64,000 nt of DNA from CAVSRC01 sp963750065 (GCA_963750065.1 CAVVPK010000016.1:7166-71165), one strand, 5' to 3'. Positions 26,061 through 34,455 are shown, numbered from the stretch's first letter. Numbers and translations are program-made. The notes: generated by a model from the letters alone, not told the origin.

Positions 26061-27101
26061 TTGCGTTTCTTCCGACGAGCCCGGACACGCGAATACGACC
26101 CGTACAAGCTTGCCAGCCCGCAGGTCTACCTGTGGCGTATGACCATTTTTCTGATCATCGCCGCCTTCATCGCGCTGGCACTCTATCGTCAGGTCATCGC
26201 GGCCTTCACCGCCAACCCCGGCCTCAACGGTGTCATCATCGCGGTGCTGTTCATCGGCATCGTGCTGGCCTTCCGCCAGATCTTCCGCCTGTTCCCGGAA
26301 ATCCGCTGGGTCAACACCTTCCGCGTCGCCGAACCCGGCATCGAGGTTGACCGCCCGCCGATCCTGCTGGCGCCGATGGCAACGCTGCTCGGCGATCGCA
26401 TCGGACGCATGGCGATTTCCACCCAGACGATGCGCTCGATCCTCGACTCGATCCAGATGCGCCTCGACGAGGATCGCGATCTCAGCCGCTACCTCACCAG
26501 CCTGCTGATCTTCCTCGGCCTGCTCGGTACCTTCTGGGGCCTGTTGCAGACGGTGAGTGCGGTGGCCGACACCATCCGCGGTCTCGATGTCTCGTCGGCC
26601 AATACCGGCGTCATCTTCGAGGACCTCAAGGCCGGGCTCACCGCGCCGCTGAACGGCATGGGCACCGCCTTTTCGTCATCGCTGTTCGGCCTCGCCGGCT
26701 CGCTGGTGCTCGGCTTCCTCGACCTGCAGGCCGGCCAGGCACAGAGCATGTTCTACAACGACCTCGAGGACTGGCTGTCGACGGTCACCGATCTCGATCC
26801 CGACATGCTCGACCGTGGCGGCGCCACCACCGCCGAGGACCTGCGGGTGGCCATCGAGCGCCTGACCCGCACGATCCACGAGGATCACGCCGGCGATCAT
26901 CGAGCGGAGGCCGGCACCACGCGCGCCACCACCGCCATGGCCAACCTGGCAGAGGGCATCCAGGGCCTCGTCCAGCACATGCGCAGCGAGCAACAGGTGG
27001 TCAGGAGCTGGGTCGAGACCCAGTCCCGGCAGCAGCAGGAGGTCCAGTCCCTGCTCGAGACCATCGCCCGGGCGCTGCAGACGCCGGCCCCCGGGGAGTA
27101 G
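26061..27101 (+). CDS. MotA/TolQ/ExbB-like proton channel protein
   Basis: 346 aa from a TTG start with GAGAGG eight bases upstream. N-terminal basic segment, two close helices (about residues 27-50 and 58-75), then the channel signature SLLIFLGLLGTFWGLLQTVS (about 152-171) and a fourth helix (SLFGLAGSLVLGFLDLQAGQ, about 212-231). The last ~90 residues are a long amphipathic helix with many Q/E/R. With the next gene it forms a stator-like pair distinct from TolQR. Such pairs are widely conserved in Rhizobiales with no firm function. 9 bases separate it from its partner. Confidence 0.8.
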   Translation: MRFFRRARTREYDPYKLASPQVYLWRMTIFLIIAAFIALALYRQVIAAFTANPGLNGVIIAVLFIGIVLAFRQIFRLFPEIRWVNTFRVAEPGIEVDRPPILLAPMATLLGDRIGRMAISTQTMRSILDSIQMRLDEDRDLSRYLTSLLIFLGLLGTFWGLLQTVSAVADTIRGLDVSSANTGVIFEDLKAGLTAPLNGMGTAFSSSLFGLAGSLVLGFLDLQAGQAQSMFYNDLEDWLSTVTDLDPDMLDRGGATTAEDLRVAIERLTRTIHEDHAGDHRAEAGTTRATTAMANLAEGIQGLVQHMRSEQQVVRSWVETQSRQQQEVQSLLETIARALQTPAPGE

Positions 27102-27110
27102 ACGCCAGCC

Positions 27111-28136
27111 ATGGCCCGCGCCCGCCGCATGGCCGCTCGCGCCGAATACTGGCCGAGCTTCGTCGACGTCCTGACCAACCTGCTCCTGGTCTTCATCTTC
27201 CTGCTGTCGATCTTCGCGCTGGTTCAGTTCCTGCTCAGCCGCGAAATCACCGGCAAGGACACGGTGCTGCAGCGGCTCAATTCGCAGATCGCCCAGCTCA
27301 CCGAAATGCTCGCCCTGGAGAAGGCCAAGAGCAGCGACGCCGCCGATACGCTTGCCGCGCTGCAGGCCAGCCTGTCGTCCGCCGAGAGCGAGCGCGACCG
27401 GCTGCGCGGCCTGCTCGACAACCAGGCCGGTGCCTCCTCCGCCGCCGATGCGAAGATCACCGCGCTCAGCACCGACCTGAACAGCCAGAAGCAGATCAGC
27501 CAGCGGGCCCTGTCGCAGGTCGATCTGCTCAACCAGCAGATCGCGGCACTGCGCAACCAGATCGCTGCGCTGGCAAGCGCGCTCGACGCGTCCGAGCAGA
27601 AGGACAAGGAAAGCCAGGTCCAGATTGCCGATCTCGGCCGCCGGCTCAATGTGGCGCTCGCCCAGCGCGTCCAGGAGCTGTCGCGCTACCGCTCCGACTT
27701 CTTCGGTCGCCTGCGCCAGATCCTCGGCGACCGGCCGGACATCCGCGTTGTCGGCGACCGCTTCGTCTTCCAGTCGGAGGTGCTGTTCGCCACCGGCTCG
27801 GCCGACATCAACGACCAGGGCAAGGTCGAGCTCGACAAGGTGGCCAGCGCCATCCAGCAGCTGATCACGGAAATCCCCCCGGACATCAACTGGGTGCTGC
27901 AGATCAACGGCCACACCGACAAACAGCCGATCAGCGGCGGCGGGCGCTTCAAGTCGAACTGGGAGCTATCGGCCGCCCGCGCCATTTCGGTGGTCGAATT
28001 CTTCATCTCGCAGGGCATCCCGCCGGACCGACTGGTGGCGGCCGGCTATGGCGAATACCAGCCGCTGGTCGAGGGCGACACGCCCCAGGACTACGCCCAG
28101 AACCGCCGTATCGAGCTGAAGCTGACGTCGCGCTGA
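27111..28136 (+). CDS. MotB/OmpA-like peptidoglycan-binding motor subunit
   Basis: 341 aa. Short basic N-terminus, then EYWPSFVDVLTNLLLVFIFLL with an Asp at about residue 19 in the position of the proton-carrying Asp of MotB, one membrane helix, a coiled-coil of about 130 residues, and a C-terminal OmpA-like domain (about 220-341; VLQINGHTDKQPI, AAGYGEYQPL, NRRIELKL). The domain order matches MotB and ZorB. It follows the ExbB/MotA-like gene by 9 bases and is surely its partner. No flagellar or defence genes are adjacent. Confidence 0.85.
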   Translation: MARARRMAARAEYWPSFVDVLTNLLLVFIFLLSIFALVQFLLSREITGKDTVLQRLNSQIAQLTEMLALEKAKSSDAADTLAALQASLSSAESERDRLRGLLDNQAGASSAADAKITALSTDLNSQKQISQRALSQVDLLNQQIAALRNQIAALASALDASEQKDKESQVQIADLGRRLNVALAQRVQELSRYRSDFFGRLRQILGDRPDIRVVGDRFVFQSEVLFATGSADINDQGKVELDKVASAIQQLITEIPPDINWVLQINGHTDKQPISGGGRFKSNWELSAARAISVVEFFISQGIPPDRLVAAGYGEYQPLVEGDTPQDYAQNRRIELKLTSR

Positions 28137-28253
28137 GCGGCGCCTGAAACGCCTGGGCCCTCCGGCCTTGCCCCGCCCCGGCGGCTCCGCTATACCCCCG
28201 CCAACGAGATCGTCGGCCTCAGGCCGGCGCCACGGATTCCGAGGCTACAGGCC

Positions 28254-28478
28254 ATGAAGAAAGACATCCATCCCGACTATCACGAGATCAAGGTCGTCAT
28301 GACCGACGGGACCGAATACGTGACCCGTTCGACCTTCGGCGAGCCCGGCGCGACGCTGCATCTCGACATCGACTCCAAGACCCACCCGGCCTGGACCGGC
28401 GGCAGCCAGCATCTGGTTGACCGTGGCGGCCGCGTGTCGCGCTTCAAGTCGCGCTACAAGGGCCTGATGGGCGAATAG
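28254..28478 (+). CDS. rpmE: 50S ribosomal protein L31 (zinc-free form)
   Basis: 74 aa. Opens MKKDIHPDYHEIKVVMTDG and contains THPAWTGGSQHLVDRGGRVS and FKSRYKGL, typical of L31. It contains no cysteine, so it is the C-minus form that does not bind zinc, the standard form in most alphaproteobacteria. A strong hairpin terminator follows at 28509-28538. The gene stands alone after the motor pair. Confidence 0.95.
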   Translation: MKKDIHPDYHEIKVVMTDGTEYVTRSTFGEPGATLHLDIDSKTHPAWTGGSQHLVDRGGRVSRFKSRYKGLMGE

Positions 28479-28508
28479 CTGCCCGGACAGGTTTTCGGGA
28501 GGACGTTC

Positions 28509-28538
28509 AGCCCCGGCTCCGGCCGGGGCTTTGCTTTG
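28509..28538 (+). terminator. Rho-independent terminator after rpmE
   Basis: AGCCCCGG (28509-28516) pairs with CCGGGGCT (28523-28530), followed by TTGCTTTG. It is 31 bases downstream of the rpmE stop. Confidence 0.75.
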
Positions 28539-28561
28539 CGGCCGGCGAAAGCCTCCGAAGG

Positions 28562-29092
28562 CTATTTGCGGCCGCCGAAGGCCTCGGCGATGCGGCCGAG
28601 ATCGCGCGCCACCTGATTGTCCGTCGCTGGCGTCTCGCCCTCCTGGCGCAGCGCCGCATCGAGCCGGATCACCCTTTCCTGAAGGCGGAGCGAGCGGTCG
28701 ATAAGCTCCCTCAGCCGTTCCGGCAAATCCTCCCAGCCGGGCCCGTCGGTCGACGACGAAACGCCGCCGAGCTTGACCTTGGCGCGCTCGTGGCGGGCCT
28801 GCTCGTTGCTGATATCGCCCTCGTTCACCGCCCGCTGCAGCAACAGCCACGAGGCCAGTTGCATCAGCCGCGTCGTCAGCCGCATGGATTCGGCCGCATA
28901 GGACAGCGAACCCGTCCGCGACAGACGCTTCGATTCCTGCCGCCCCTCGCGATCGAGATAGCTCGCCGTCTCCTCGACCAGGCCCATGCCCTCGCGGAAC
29001 ATCGCCTTGAAGGCTTCCGAACCGGCAAGCCGGCGCCCAAAGGCAACGGGTTCGCCGGCGCCCCGACCGGCCGATTTGCTGTTGTCCATCAT
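28562..29092 (-). CDS. rcdA: RcdA (DUF1465), regulator of CtrA degradation
   Basis: About 176 aa. Conserved core: FGRRLAGSEAFKAMFREGMG, LVEETASYLDREGR, ESMRLTTRLMQLASWLLLQR and VNEGDISNEQARHERAKVKL. In Caulobacter RcdA is an adaptor that, with CpdR and PopA, brings CtrA to ClpXP at the swarmer-to-stalked transition. The C-terminal end EAFGGRK is a short disordered tail. Start at 29092 or 29089 (two adjacent ATGs). It lies next to a candidate small RNA and close to DUF1192, as in many Rhizobiales. A half-matching CtrA box is nearby. Confidence 0.88.
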   Translation of the reverse strand: MMDNSKSAGRGAGEPVAFGRRLAGSEAFKAMFREGMGLVEETASYLDREGRQESKRLSRTGSLSYAAESMRLTTRLMQLASWLLLQRAVNEGDISNEQARHERAKVKLGGVSSSTDGPGWEDLPERLRELIDRSLRLQERVIRLDAALRQEGETPATDNQVARDLGRIAEAFGGRK

Positions 29093-29235
29093 CTGTCGCC
29101 CCGCGGCCGCCTCCCACGCCTCCGTCCCGATCCGAAACCCTGTCGAATGGTAGAGCAAGTCCCGTTCCGCCTCCCGTCATCCCACTCCCGGCGGCGGCGG
29201 GCAAGGCTCGAAACAGGAGCTTGAGGAAAGGCGTG

Positions 29236-29340
29236 AAAAAAGAGCCGCACGAGGCGGCTCTTGAGAGTTTCCTTTGACAGGGAGGCGTCAAGAGTGGACA
29301 GGAGCCACTCAGTCCAGATGACTGGACAGAGGTTAGTTAA
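29236..29340 (-). ncRNA. Candidate structured small RNA with anti-Shine-Dalgarno loops
   Basis: On the minus strand, in order: hairpin GTCCAG-TCAT-CTGGAC (29312-29327); hairpin GAGTGG-CTCCTGT-CCACTC (29292-29310); hairpin TTGAC-GCCTCCCT-GTCAA (29274-29291); then a terminator AGAGCCGC-CTCGT-GCGGCTCT followed by TTTTT (29236-29261). The second and third loops expose CUCCU and CCUCCC, which can pair with Shine-Dalgarno sites, as in the alphaproteobacterial cuckoo-type sRNAs. No open frame covers the region. The 5' end is estimated. Not matched to a named family here. Confidence 0.6.
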
Positions 29341-29352
29341 GCTCCGTAAAGC

Positions 29353-29367
29353 CTAAGAAACGGTTAA
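29353..29367. promoter_or_regulatory. Near-consensus CtrA box upstream of the candidate sRNA
   Basis: CTAA (29353-29356), seven bases, TTAA (29364-29367): seven of eight positions match TTAA-N7-TTAA. It lies just upstream of the candidate small RNA and about 260 bases upstream of rcdA. CtrA control is inferred. Confidence 0.35.
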
Positions 29368-29460
29368 TAACGGCACACCGGTTGTCCGCAAAACGGCGCC
29401 GCCGGCCGTTGTTGCGTGTCAAAATGGGAGGGTTCGGGTCGCTTTGGCCGCCGGATATCC

Positions 29461-29655
29461 TTACCGTTTGAAGAAGGAAGCGGCCACGTCGGCGCTCGCC
29501 CGCTTGGCCGCAATCGCTGCCTCGATGCGCCCGATCTCGCCGTTGAGCAGGGCAATGCGCTCGGCCAGTTCGTCGAGGGATAACGTGGATAGGTCCTCGC
29601 CGACCTCGTGCCTGCGCTTCTTCTTGGGGGCGTCTTCTTCGTCGCTGATGGCCAT
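29461..29655 (-). CDS. DUF1192 family small protein
   Basis: 64 aa. Acidic and lysine-rich N-terminus (EEDAPKKKRRHEVGEDLSTL) followed by the family core SLDELAERIALLNGEIGRIE and AAIAAKRASADVAASFFKR. This DUF1192 core is mostly helical with no known activity. It lies divergently from the quinone oxidoreductase gene, a conserved Rhizobiales arrangement. A terminator for this strand is at 29236-29261, after the candidate small RNA. Confidence 0.88.
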   Translation of the reverse strand: MAISDEEDAPKKKRRHEVGEDLSTLSLDELAERIALLNGEIGRIEAAIAAKRASADVAASFFKR

Positions 29656-29763
29656 GGCGTCTTCTCTCCTCGCCCGCCAAGCCTAATTGAGACGGCAACG
29701 ATTGTCAGCGCGTTCGCGGCCGGCTAGGACGGCCTTCGCCCACGCAAGCCAGCGGAAATTGCC

Positions 29764-30768
29764 ATGCCTTCCCTCCCCGCCTCCATGACCGCTGTCGCCA
29801 TCACCGGGCCCGGAGGCCTCGACACGCTCAAGGTGGTCGAGCGCCCGCTGCCGGTGCCGCAAGAGAACCAGATCCTCGTCAAGGTTGCAGCGGCCGGGGT
29901 CAACCGACCGGACGTTCTTCAGCGTCTCGGCCACCACCCGCCGCCCGCCGGCGCCCCGGCCGATATCCCCGGTCTGGAGGTCGCCGGCGAAGTGGCGGCC
30001 CTCGGCCCCGGCGCCGCGCGCTTCGCGCTCGGCGATCACGTGACCGCGCTCCTCCCCGGTGGCGGCTATGGCGAATATGCTTGCGTTCACGAGACCAACG
30101 CCCTGCCGGTGCCGGACGGCTTCTCCATGGTCGAGGCGGCGGCGATCCCCGAGACCTTCTTCACCGTCTGGCCGAACCTGTTCGACCGCGGGCGGCTCGC
30201 CGCCGGCGAGACCCTGCTCGTCCACGGCGGCACCTCGGGCATCGGCACGGTGGCGATCCAGCTCGCCAAGGCCTTCGGCGCCCGCGTCATCGCCACCGCC
30301 GGCAGCGCCGACAAGTGCGCCGCCTGCCTGACGCTCGGCGCCGACGCCGCCGTCAATTATCGCCAGCAGGATTTCGTCGCTCGCGTAAGCGAGATCACGC
30401 GAGGTCACGGCGCAGACGTCATCATCGACCTGATCGGCGGCGATTATGTCGCCCGCAACTACGCCGCCGCGGCCGAGGAAGGCCGCATCGTCCAGATCGG
30501 CACCCAGCACGGCAACAAGGCCGAGATTCCGATCGGCCTCCTGATGGTCAAGCGGCTCACCCATACCGGCTCGACGCTGCGCAACCGGCCGGTCGCCTTC
30601 AAGGCGGCGGTGGCTGAGGCGCTCCACAAAAACGTCTGGCCGCTGTTCGCCGCACGCAAAGTGGCGCCGGTGATCGATTCGACCTTTCCGCTTGTCGATG
30701 CGGCCAAGGCCCAGGCGCGCATGGAGGCCTCGCAGCACATCGGCAAGATCGTGCTCACCACCGGCTGA
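29764..30768 (+). CDS. NAD(P)H-quinone oxidoreductase (PIG3 type MDR family)
   Basis: 334 aa. GroES-like N-terminal domain (VNRPDVLQRLGHHPPPAGAP, LGLEVAG-like IPGLEVAGEV) and Rossmann domain with LLVHGGTSGIGTVAIQLAKA (about 145-164) and RVIATAGSADK. It lacks the zinc ligands of alcohol dehydrogenases, as in quinone oxidoreductases of the PIG3/TP53I3 group, which reduce quinones with NADPH. Start at 29764. Divergent from DUF1192. Confidence 0.9.
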   Translation: MPSLPASMTAVAITGPGGLDTLKVVERPLPVPQENQILVKVAAAGVNRPDVLQRLGHHPPPAGAPADIPGLEVAGEVAALGPGAARFALGDHVTALLPGGGYGEYACVHETNALPVPDGFSMVEAAAIPETFFTVWPNLFDRGRLAAGETLLVHGGTSGIGTVAIQLAKAFGARVIATAGSADKCAACLTLGADAAVNYRQQDFVARVSEITRGHGADVIIDLIGGDYVARNYAAAAEEGRIVQIGTQHGNKAEIPIGLLMVKRLTHTGSTLRNRPVAFKAAVAEALHKNVWPLFAARKVAPVIDSTFPLVDAAKAQARMEASQHIGKIVLTTG

Positions 30769-30944
30769 TACCGGCGCGCGCCGGGCTAACCTTCCCGGTC
30801 ACCTCGCAAAATCGTGTCGATCGCGGCTCACAACCGGTTTGCGTCGCTCGCGCCAAGGCCCTATATAGACGCCACTTCCCTCCATTCAGTTCGAGGATAC
30901 GGTTCGCCGGGCGGAAGGTCCGGCGGAACGACCGGGAGAACCAC

Positions 30945-31658
30945 ATGACCTCAGCCGTCCCTCTGATGCCCAAGGCGACCGCCGTCTGGCTGGTCGAGAA
31001 CACTGCGCTGTCCTTCGAGCAGATCGCCGACTTCTGCAAGCTGCACCCGCTTGAGGTGCAGGCGATCGCCGACGGCGAGGCGGCCCAGTCGATCAAGGGG
31101 CTCGACCCGATTCTCACCGGCCAGCTCAGCCGCGAGGCGATCCAGCGCGCCGAGGCCGACCCATCCGTGAAGCTCGGGCTTGCCGCGCAGAGGGTCCGTG
31201 CCCCGGTCGCCAAGCGCAAGGGCCCGCGCTATACGCCGGTGTCGCGCCGCCAGGACCGGCCCAACGCCGTGCTGTGGCTCCTGCGCAATCATCCCGAGCT
31301 CAAGGATGCGGCGATCATGCGCCTGGTCGGCACCACCAAGCCGACCATCGAATCGATCCGCAGCCGCACCCACTGGAACGCCAACAACCTGCAGCCGATG
31401 GATCCGGTGACGCTCGGCCTGTGCTCGCAGATCGACCTCGATTTCGAGGTCGAGAAGGGAGCCAAGAACCTGCCGCCGCAGGAAGCCCAGCCGGAAGGCG
31501 CCACCCTGTTGCCGGCAAGCGAGACCACCACGCCGGCGCAGATCGAGACCGAGGTGGCGCCGGCGGACGCCAAGCGCGATGCCGACCGCGAGGCCAGTGC
31601 GGTCTTCGCCAAGCTCAAGTCGATGGTCGCGCCGGAATCGCCGGACGAGGACGAGTGA
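30945..31658 (+). CDS. DUF1013 cell-cycle regulator (TrcR)
   Basis: 237 aa. Conserved core: LMPKATAVWLVENTALSFEQ, IADFCKLHPLEVQAIADGE, RPNAVLWLLRNHPELKDAAI and TKPTIESIRSRTHWNANNLQ, then an acidic low-complexity tail. Two helix-turn-helix-like segments suggest DNA binding. DUF1013 proteins are named TrcR in current annotation and are linked to the alphaproteobacterial cell cycle. Its TGA and the reverse TGA of the convergent WYL gene form TGATCA with no gap. Confidence 0.82.
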   Translation: MTSAVPLMPKATAVWLVENTALSFEQIADFCKLHPLEVQAIADGEAAQSIKGLDPILTGQLSREAIQRAEADPSVKLGLAAQRVRAPVAKRKGPRYTPVSRRQDRPNAVLWLLRNHPELKDAAIMRLVGTTKPTIESIRSRTHWNANNLQPMDPVTLGLCSQIDLDFEVEKGAKNLPPQEAQPEGATLLPASETTTPAQIETEVAPADAKRDADREASAVFAKLKSMVAPESPDEDE

Positions 31659-32342
31659 TCACGGCGCGCGCGTGATGCGCGCCAGGTAGTCCTCAAGCGT
31701 GCGGCCCGCTTCGCGCGGAAACCGCACCTCGGTGATTTCCAGCCTCTCGACGCGGTCGACGCGGAAGGTGCGGAAATCGTCCCTGAGCTCGCACCAGGCG
31801 GCGAGCGTCCACACCTGCCCCCAGAACTGCAGCGCCAGCGGCCTGACCGTGCGCCGGCTGGCGCTTCCCTCGGCGTCGCAATAGGCGAAACGCACCTTCA
31901 GCCGTCCGTCGATGGCCCTGCCGAAGGCGTCGAGATGGTCGCGTTCGCTCTCCTGCAGGCGGGAGCCCGGCGCGAAGACCGGCACGCGCTCGGCAGCGCG
32001 CATGCGCTCTTCCGGCACCACCGCACCGATCTTGATCAGCGCCTCCGCCGCCGCCTCGGCAATGCTCTTGCCTGCCCACGCCTTGACCATGCGGGCGCCG
32101 ACGATCAGCGCCTCGATCTCGGCCGGCAGGAACATCAGCGGCGGCAGCTGGTAGCCCGGCCTCAGCAGGTAACCGACGCCCGCCGCGCCATCGATCGGAA
32201 CCCCCGAGGCCTGCAGGTCGCGGATGTCCCGATAGACCGTGCGTACCGACACCTCCAGCTTATCGGCAAGCGTCTGCGCGGTGACCAGACGGTCGCCGCG
32301 TAGCTGCTGGATGATCTCGAACAGGCGGTCGGCGCGGCGCAT
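31659..32342 (-). CDS. YafY-type transcriptional regulator (HTH + WYL domain)
   Basis: 227 aa from MRRADRLFEIIQQLRGDRLV. N-terminal HTH_11 (TAQTLADKLEVSVRTVYRDI, about residues 20-40), a linker, and a WYL-type ligand-sensing domain (VRPLALQFWGQVWTLAAWCE, about 165-185; the WYL triplet reads WTL here). Such regulators sense nucleotides or other ligands. The VOC-family gene just upstream is commonly its partner, so it may regulate that gene. The first Met at 32357 gives five extra residues without a clear ribosome site. Confidence 0.87.
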   Translation of the reverse strand: MRRADRLFEIIQQLRGDRLVTAQTLADKLEVSVRTVYRDIRDLQASGVPIDGAAGVGYLLRPGYQLPPLMFLPAEIEALIVGARMVKAWAGKSIAEAAAEALIKIGAVVPEERMRAAERVPVFAPGSRLQESERDHLDAFGRAIDGRLKVRFAYCDAEGSASRRTVRPLALQFWGQVWTLAAWCELRDDFRTFRVDRVERLEITEVRFPREAGRTLEDYLARITRAP

Positions 32343-32353
32343 TGAGCCGTTCC

Positions 32354-32740
32354 TCACGACGCGGCGTGGAGCCCTACGCGATTACCCTCGCTGTCGCGAA
32401 TATGGAAGTAGGCACCCATGCCCGGCGGCAGGTCGATGCGCGGCGTCAGCAGCTTGCCGCCCGCCGCCTCCACGCGGCCGACGACCGCGTCGAGATGGCC
32501 GGTGCAGTTGAGGTAGATCACCGTGCCGTGGTCCTTGCCAGCGCGTTCCGGCGCCTCCATGACGCAGCCGGAGACCTTCGGCCGGTCATAGGTGAAGACA
32601 CCCATCTTCGGGCCGCCGAAGGTTTCGCGATTGAGCTTGGTGTCGAAGATGGTCTCGTAGAACGTCGCCGCCCGGTCGAAATCCGCCGCCGGGATCTCGA
32701 ACCACACCACGACATTGTCGTGCTCTGCAATCATGCTCAT
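32354..32740 (-). CDS. VOC-family (glyoxalase-like) protein
   Basis: 128 aa, one vicinal-oxygen-chelate domain of two beta-alpha-beta units: VVVWFEIPAADFDRAATFYE at the N-terminus, FTYDRPKVSGC in the middle, and YFHIRDSEGNRVGLHAAS at the end. Members include glyoxalases and antibiotic-resistance proteins, but many have no known substrate. It lies 11 bases upstream of a YafY-type regulator in one probable operon. Start at 32740; a second Met follows two codons later. Confidence 0.85.
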   Translation of the reverse strand: MSMIAEHDNVVVWFEIPAADFDRAATFYETIFDTKLNRETFGGPKMGVFTYDRPKVSGCVMEAPERAGKDHGTVIYLNCTGHLDAVVGRVEAAGGKLLTPRIDLPPGMGAYFHIRDSEGNRVGLHAAS

Positions 32741-32787
32741 GACAGTGTCTCCCGTTGTCGCCGCAGACGAGCGGCACCGGGGAGAGA

Positions 32788-33525
32788 CTAGCCGGGGCCC
32801 ACTGACAGCCCTGTGTCAGGAGACTGACGGCGCCAGTAATCGTCGAGATAGGCGGTGACGTAGCCGGTCATCTGCGGAACGTAGTCTGCCGGCGAGCGCA
32901 CGATATGGATGTCGGCCAGTTCCGGGTCTGCGACCGTGGCGAAGTTGGCCAGGATTTGCTGGCGGAAGGCCACGGCCGGCTCGGCCGAACGCACAACCCG
33001 GATGAGCGCGATGCGCGGCCCGTCGAGGACCGCCGTCCAGCCCGGCGCGATGGCGAAGTCGTTGGCATCGAGCCCGGTCTCCTCGTTGAGCTCGCGCCTG
33101 AGGCCGGCATCGATGTCGACCCGCTCGCCGTCGATGTCGCTCGGGTCCGGCGTGCCCGACGGAAAATAGACATGGCCGGCATTGGACGTGTGATTGCCCA
33201 TGACGCCGAGCAGGAACGCGCCGTCCGCCGAAAGCAGCGCGGCTTGCGGAAAGACATTGCGCATCGACGGATCCGGGAAGCCCCAGTCGCGCCAGGCGAG
33301 GAAGCTGGCGAAATCGGTCTCCAGATAGCTGCCGGTCAGCACCCGGCCGGCGATCGCGTGCTCGTGGAGCAGCAGCACGCGCCCGTTCCACAGCGCCGGC
33401 TGCGCCACCTGTGCCTGACGGAAATAAGCATCGATTTCCGCCCGGCGGGATTCGGCGAACGGCCACGGACGCGGCGCGAAGCGGAAAGCTACGCGATCCA
33501 GATCGACGATGCGCAGCGGCTCTAT
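32788..33525 (-). CDS. Nudix-domain protein with no clear start codon
   Basis: About 245 codons. Family text runs LRIVDLDRVAFRFAPRPWPF, WNGRVLLLHEHAIAGRVLTG, FASFLAWRDWGFPDPSMRNV, YFPSGTPDPSDIDGERVDID and the Nudix-like RRELNEETGLDANDF. Relatives start just before LRIVDLDRVA, but here the codons are TCC GGT GAA GGG ATA GAG CCG CTG and no ATG, GTG or TTG occurs until GTG at 33408, which would cut ~40 conserved residues. It overlaps the SDR stop (33522). Either ATA or CTG is used, or the start is lost. Function unknown. Confidence 0.65.
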   Translation of the reverse strand: MEPLRIVDLDRVAFRFAPRPWPFAESRRAEIDAYFRQAQVAQPALWNGRVLLLHEHAIAGRVLTGSYLETDFASFLAWRDWGFPDPSMRNVFPQAALLSADGAFLLGVMGNHTSNAGHVYFPSGTPDPSDIDGERVDIDAGLRRELNEETGLDANDFAIAPGWTAVLDGPRIALIRVVRSAEPAVAFRQQILANFATVADPELADIHIVRSPADYVPQMTGYVTAYLDDYWRRQSPDTGLSVGPG

Positions 33526-34307
33526 CCCTTCACCGGAACGGTGTAGTTCAGCGGCAGGCGCCCGCCATCGGCATAGATCGTCTGGCCGGTGATGTAGCTG
33601 GCGTCGTCCGAGACCAGGAAGGCGGCGATGCTGGCGATCTCCGCCGGCTCTCCCAGCCGGCCGAGCGGCGTGCGCGACAGGATGCGCTTGCGCGCGTCCG
33701 GGTCCGCCATCGTCGCCGCCAGCATGTCGGTGGCAATCGAGCCCGGCCCGATGGCGTTGACGCGGATGCCGTGCGGGGCCAGCGCCAGCGCCATCACCTT
33801 GGTGAGCTGGTTGATGCCGCCCTTGGAGACCGAATAGGGCACCTGGTTGGCGATCGCGAAGACGGCGTTGACCGAGCTCATGTTGACGATCGCGCCCGGC
33901 GCCCCGCCCTCGGCGATGTGCTCGACCATGGCCCGCGCCACCGCCTGGCCGCACAGGAACGCGCCCTTGAGGTTGGTGCGAATCACCTTGTCGAAATCGG
34001 CCTCGTCGAGATCGAGAAAGTCGCCGCCGATCAGCATGCCGGCATTGTTGATCAGCGCGTCGACGTTGCCGAAGGCATCGATGGTCGCGGCGACCAGATT
34101 GTGCACGTCGAGCCGTTCGCCGACGTCGCACTCGACGAAGCGCACCGCGCCGTGGGCACCGAGCTGCTGCACCGCATCGGAACCGGCGTCCTCGTCGATA
34201 TCGGCGATGACCACCCGTGCGCCGTCTTCCAGAAAACGACGGGCAATCGCGTAGCCGATGCCGCGCGCGCCGCCGGTGACGATGGCAACCTTGTTGTCGA
34301 GGAGCAT
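33522..34307 (-). CDS. Short-chain dehydrogenase/reductase
   Basis: 261 aa from MLLDNKVAIVTGGARGIGYA. Rossmann motif TGGARGIG (about residues 11-18), NNAG near residue 90, catalytic Ser in NMSSVNAVF, and YSVSKGG (YxxxK) near 157. The C-terminal GQTIYADGGRLPLNYT is typical of SDR enzymes. GGAGAGG lies nine bases upstream of the start. It oxidises or reduces an alcohol/ketone with NAD(P); substrate not shown. Its stop overlaps the Nudix-type frame, so the two are likely co-transcribed. Confidence 0.9.
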   Translation of the reverse strand: MLLDNKVAIVTGGARGIGYAIARRFLEDGARVVIADIDEDAGSDAVQQLGAHGAVRFVECDVGERLDVHNLVAATIDAFGNVDALINNAGMLIGGDFLDLDEADFDKVIRTNLKGAFLCGQAVARAMVEHIAEGGAPGAIVNMSSVNAVFAIANQVPYSVSKGGINQLTKVMALALAPHGIRVNAIGPGSIATDMLAATMADPDARKRILSRTPLGRLGEPAEIASIAAFLVSDDASYITGQTIYADGGRLPLNYTVPVKG

Positions 34308-34455
34308 CGAGGTCTGCCTCTCCTGACTGACATGAGCGAGGCCCAAGCGTTAGCCAAAGCGACCGCGGGTGTCCACGGTTGTACGGCGGCACATTGAGGC
34401 ATAGAGTCGCGCGGCCGTCCCGTCCGGCCGGCTCTTCCAACCCCAGCTTCACCCC

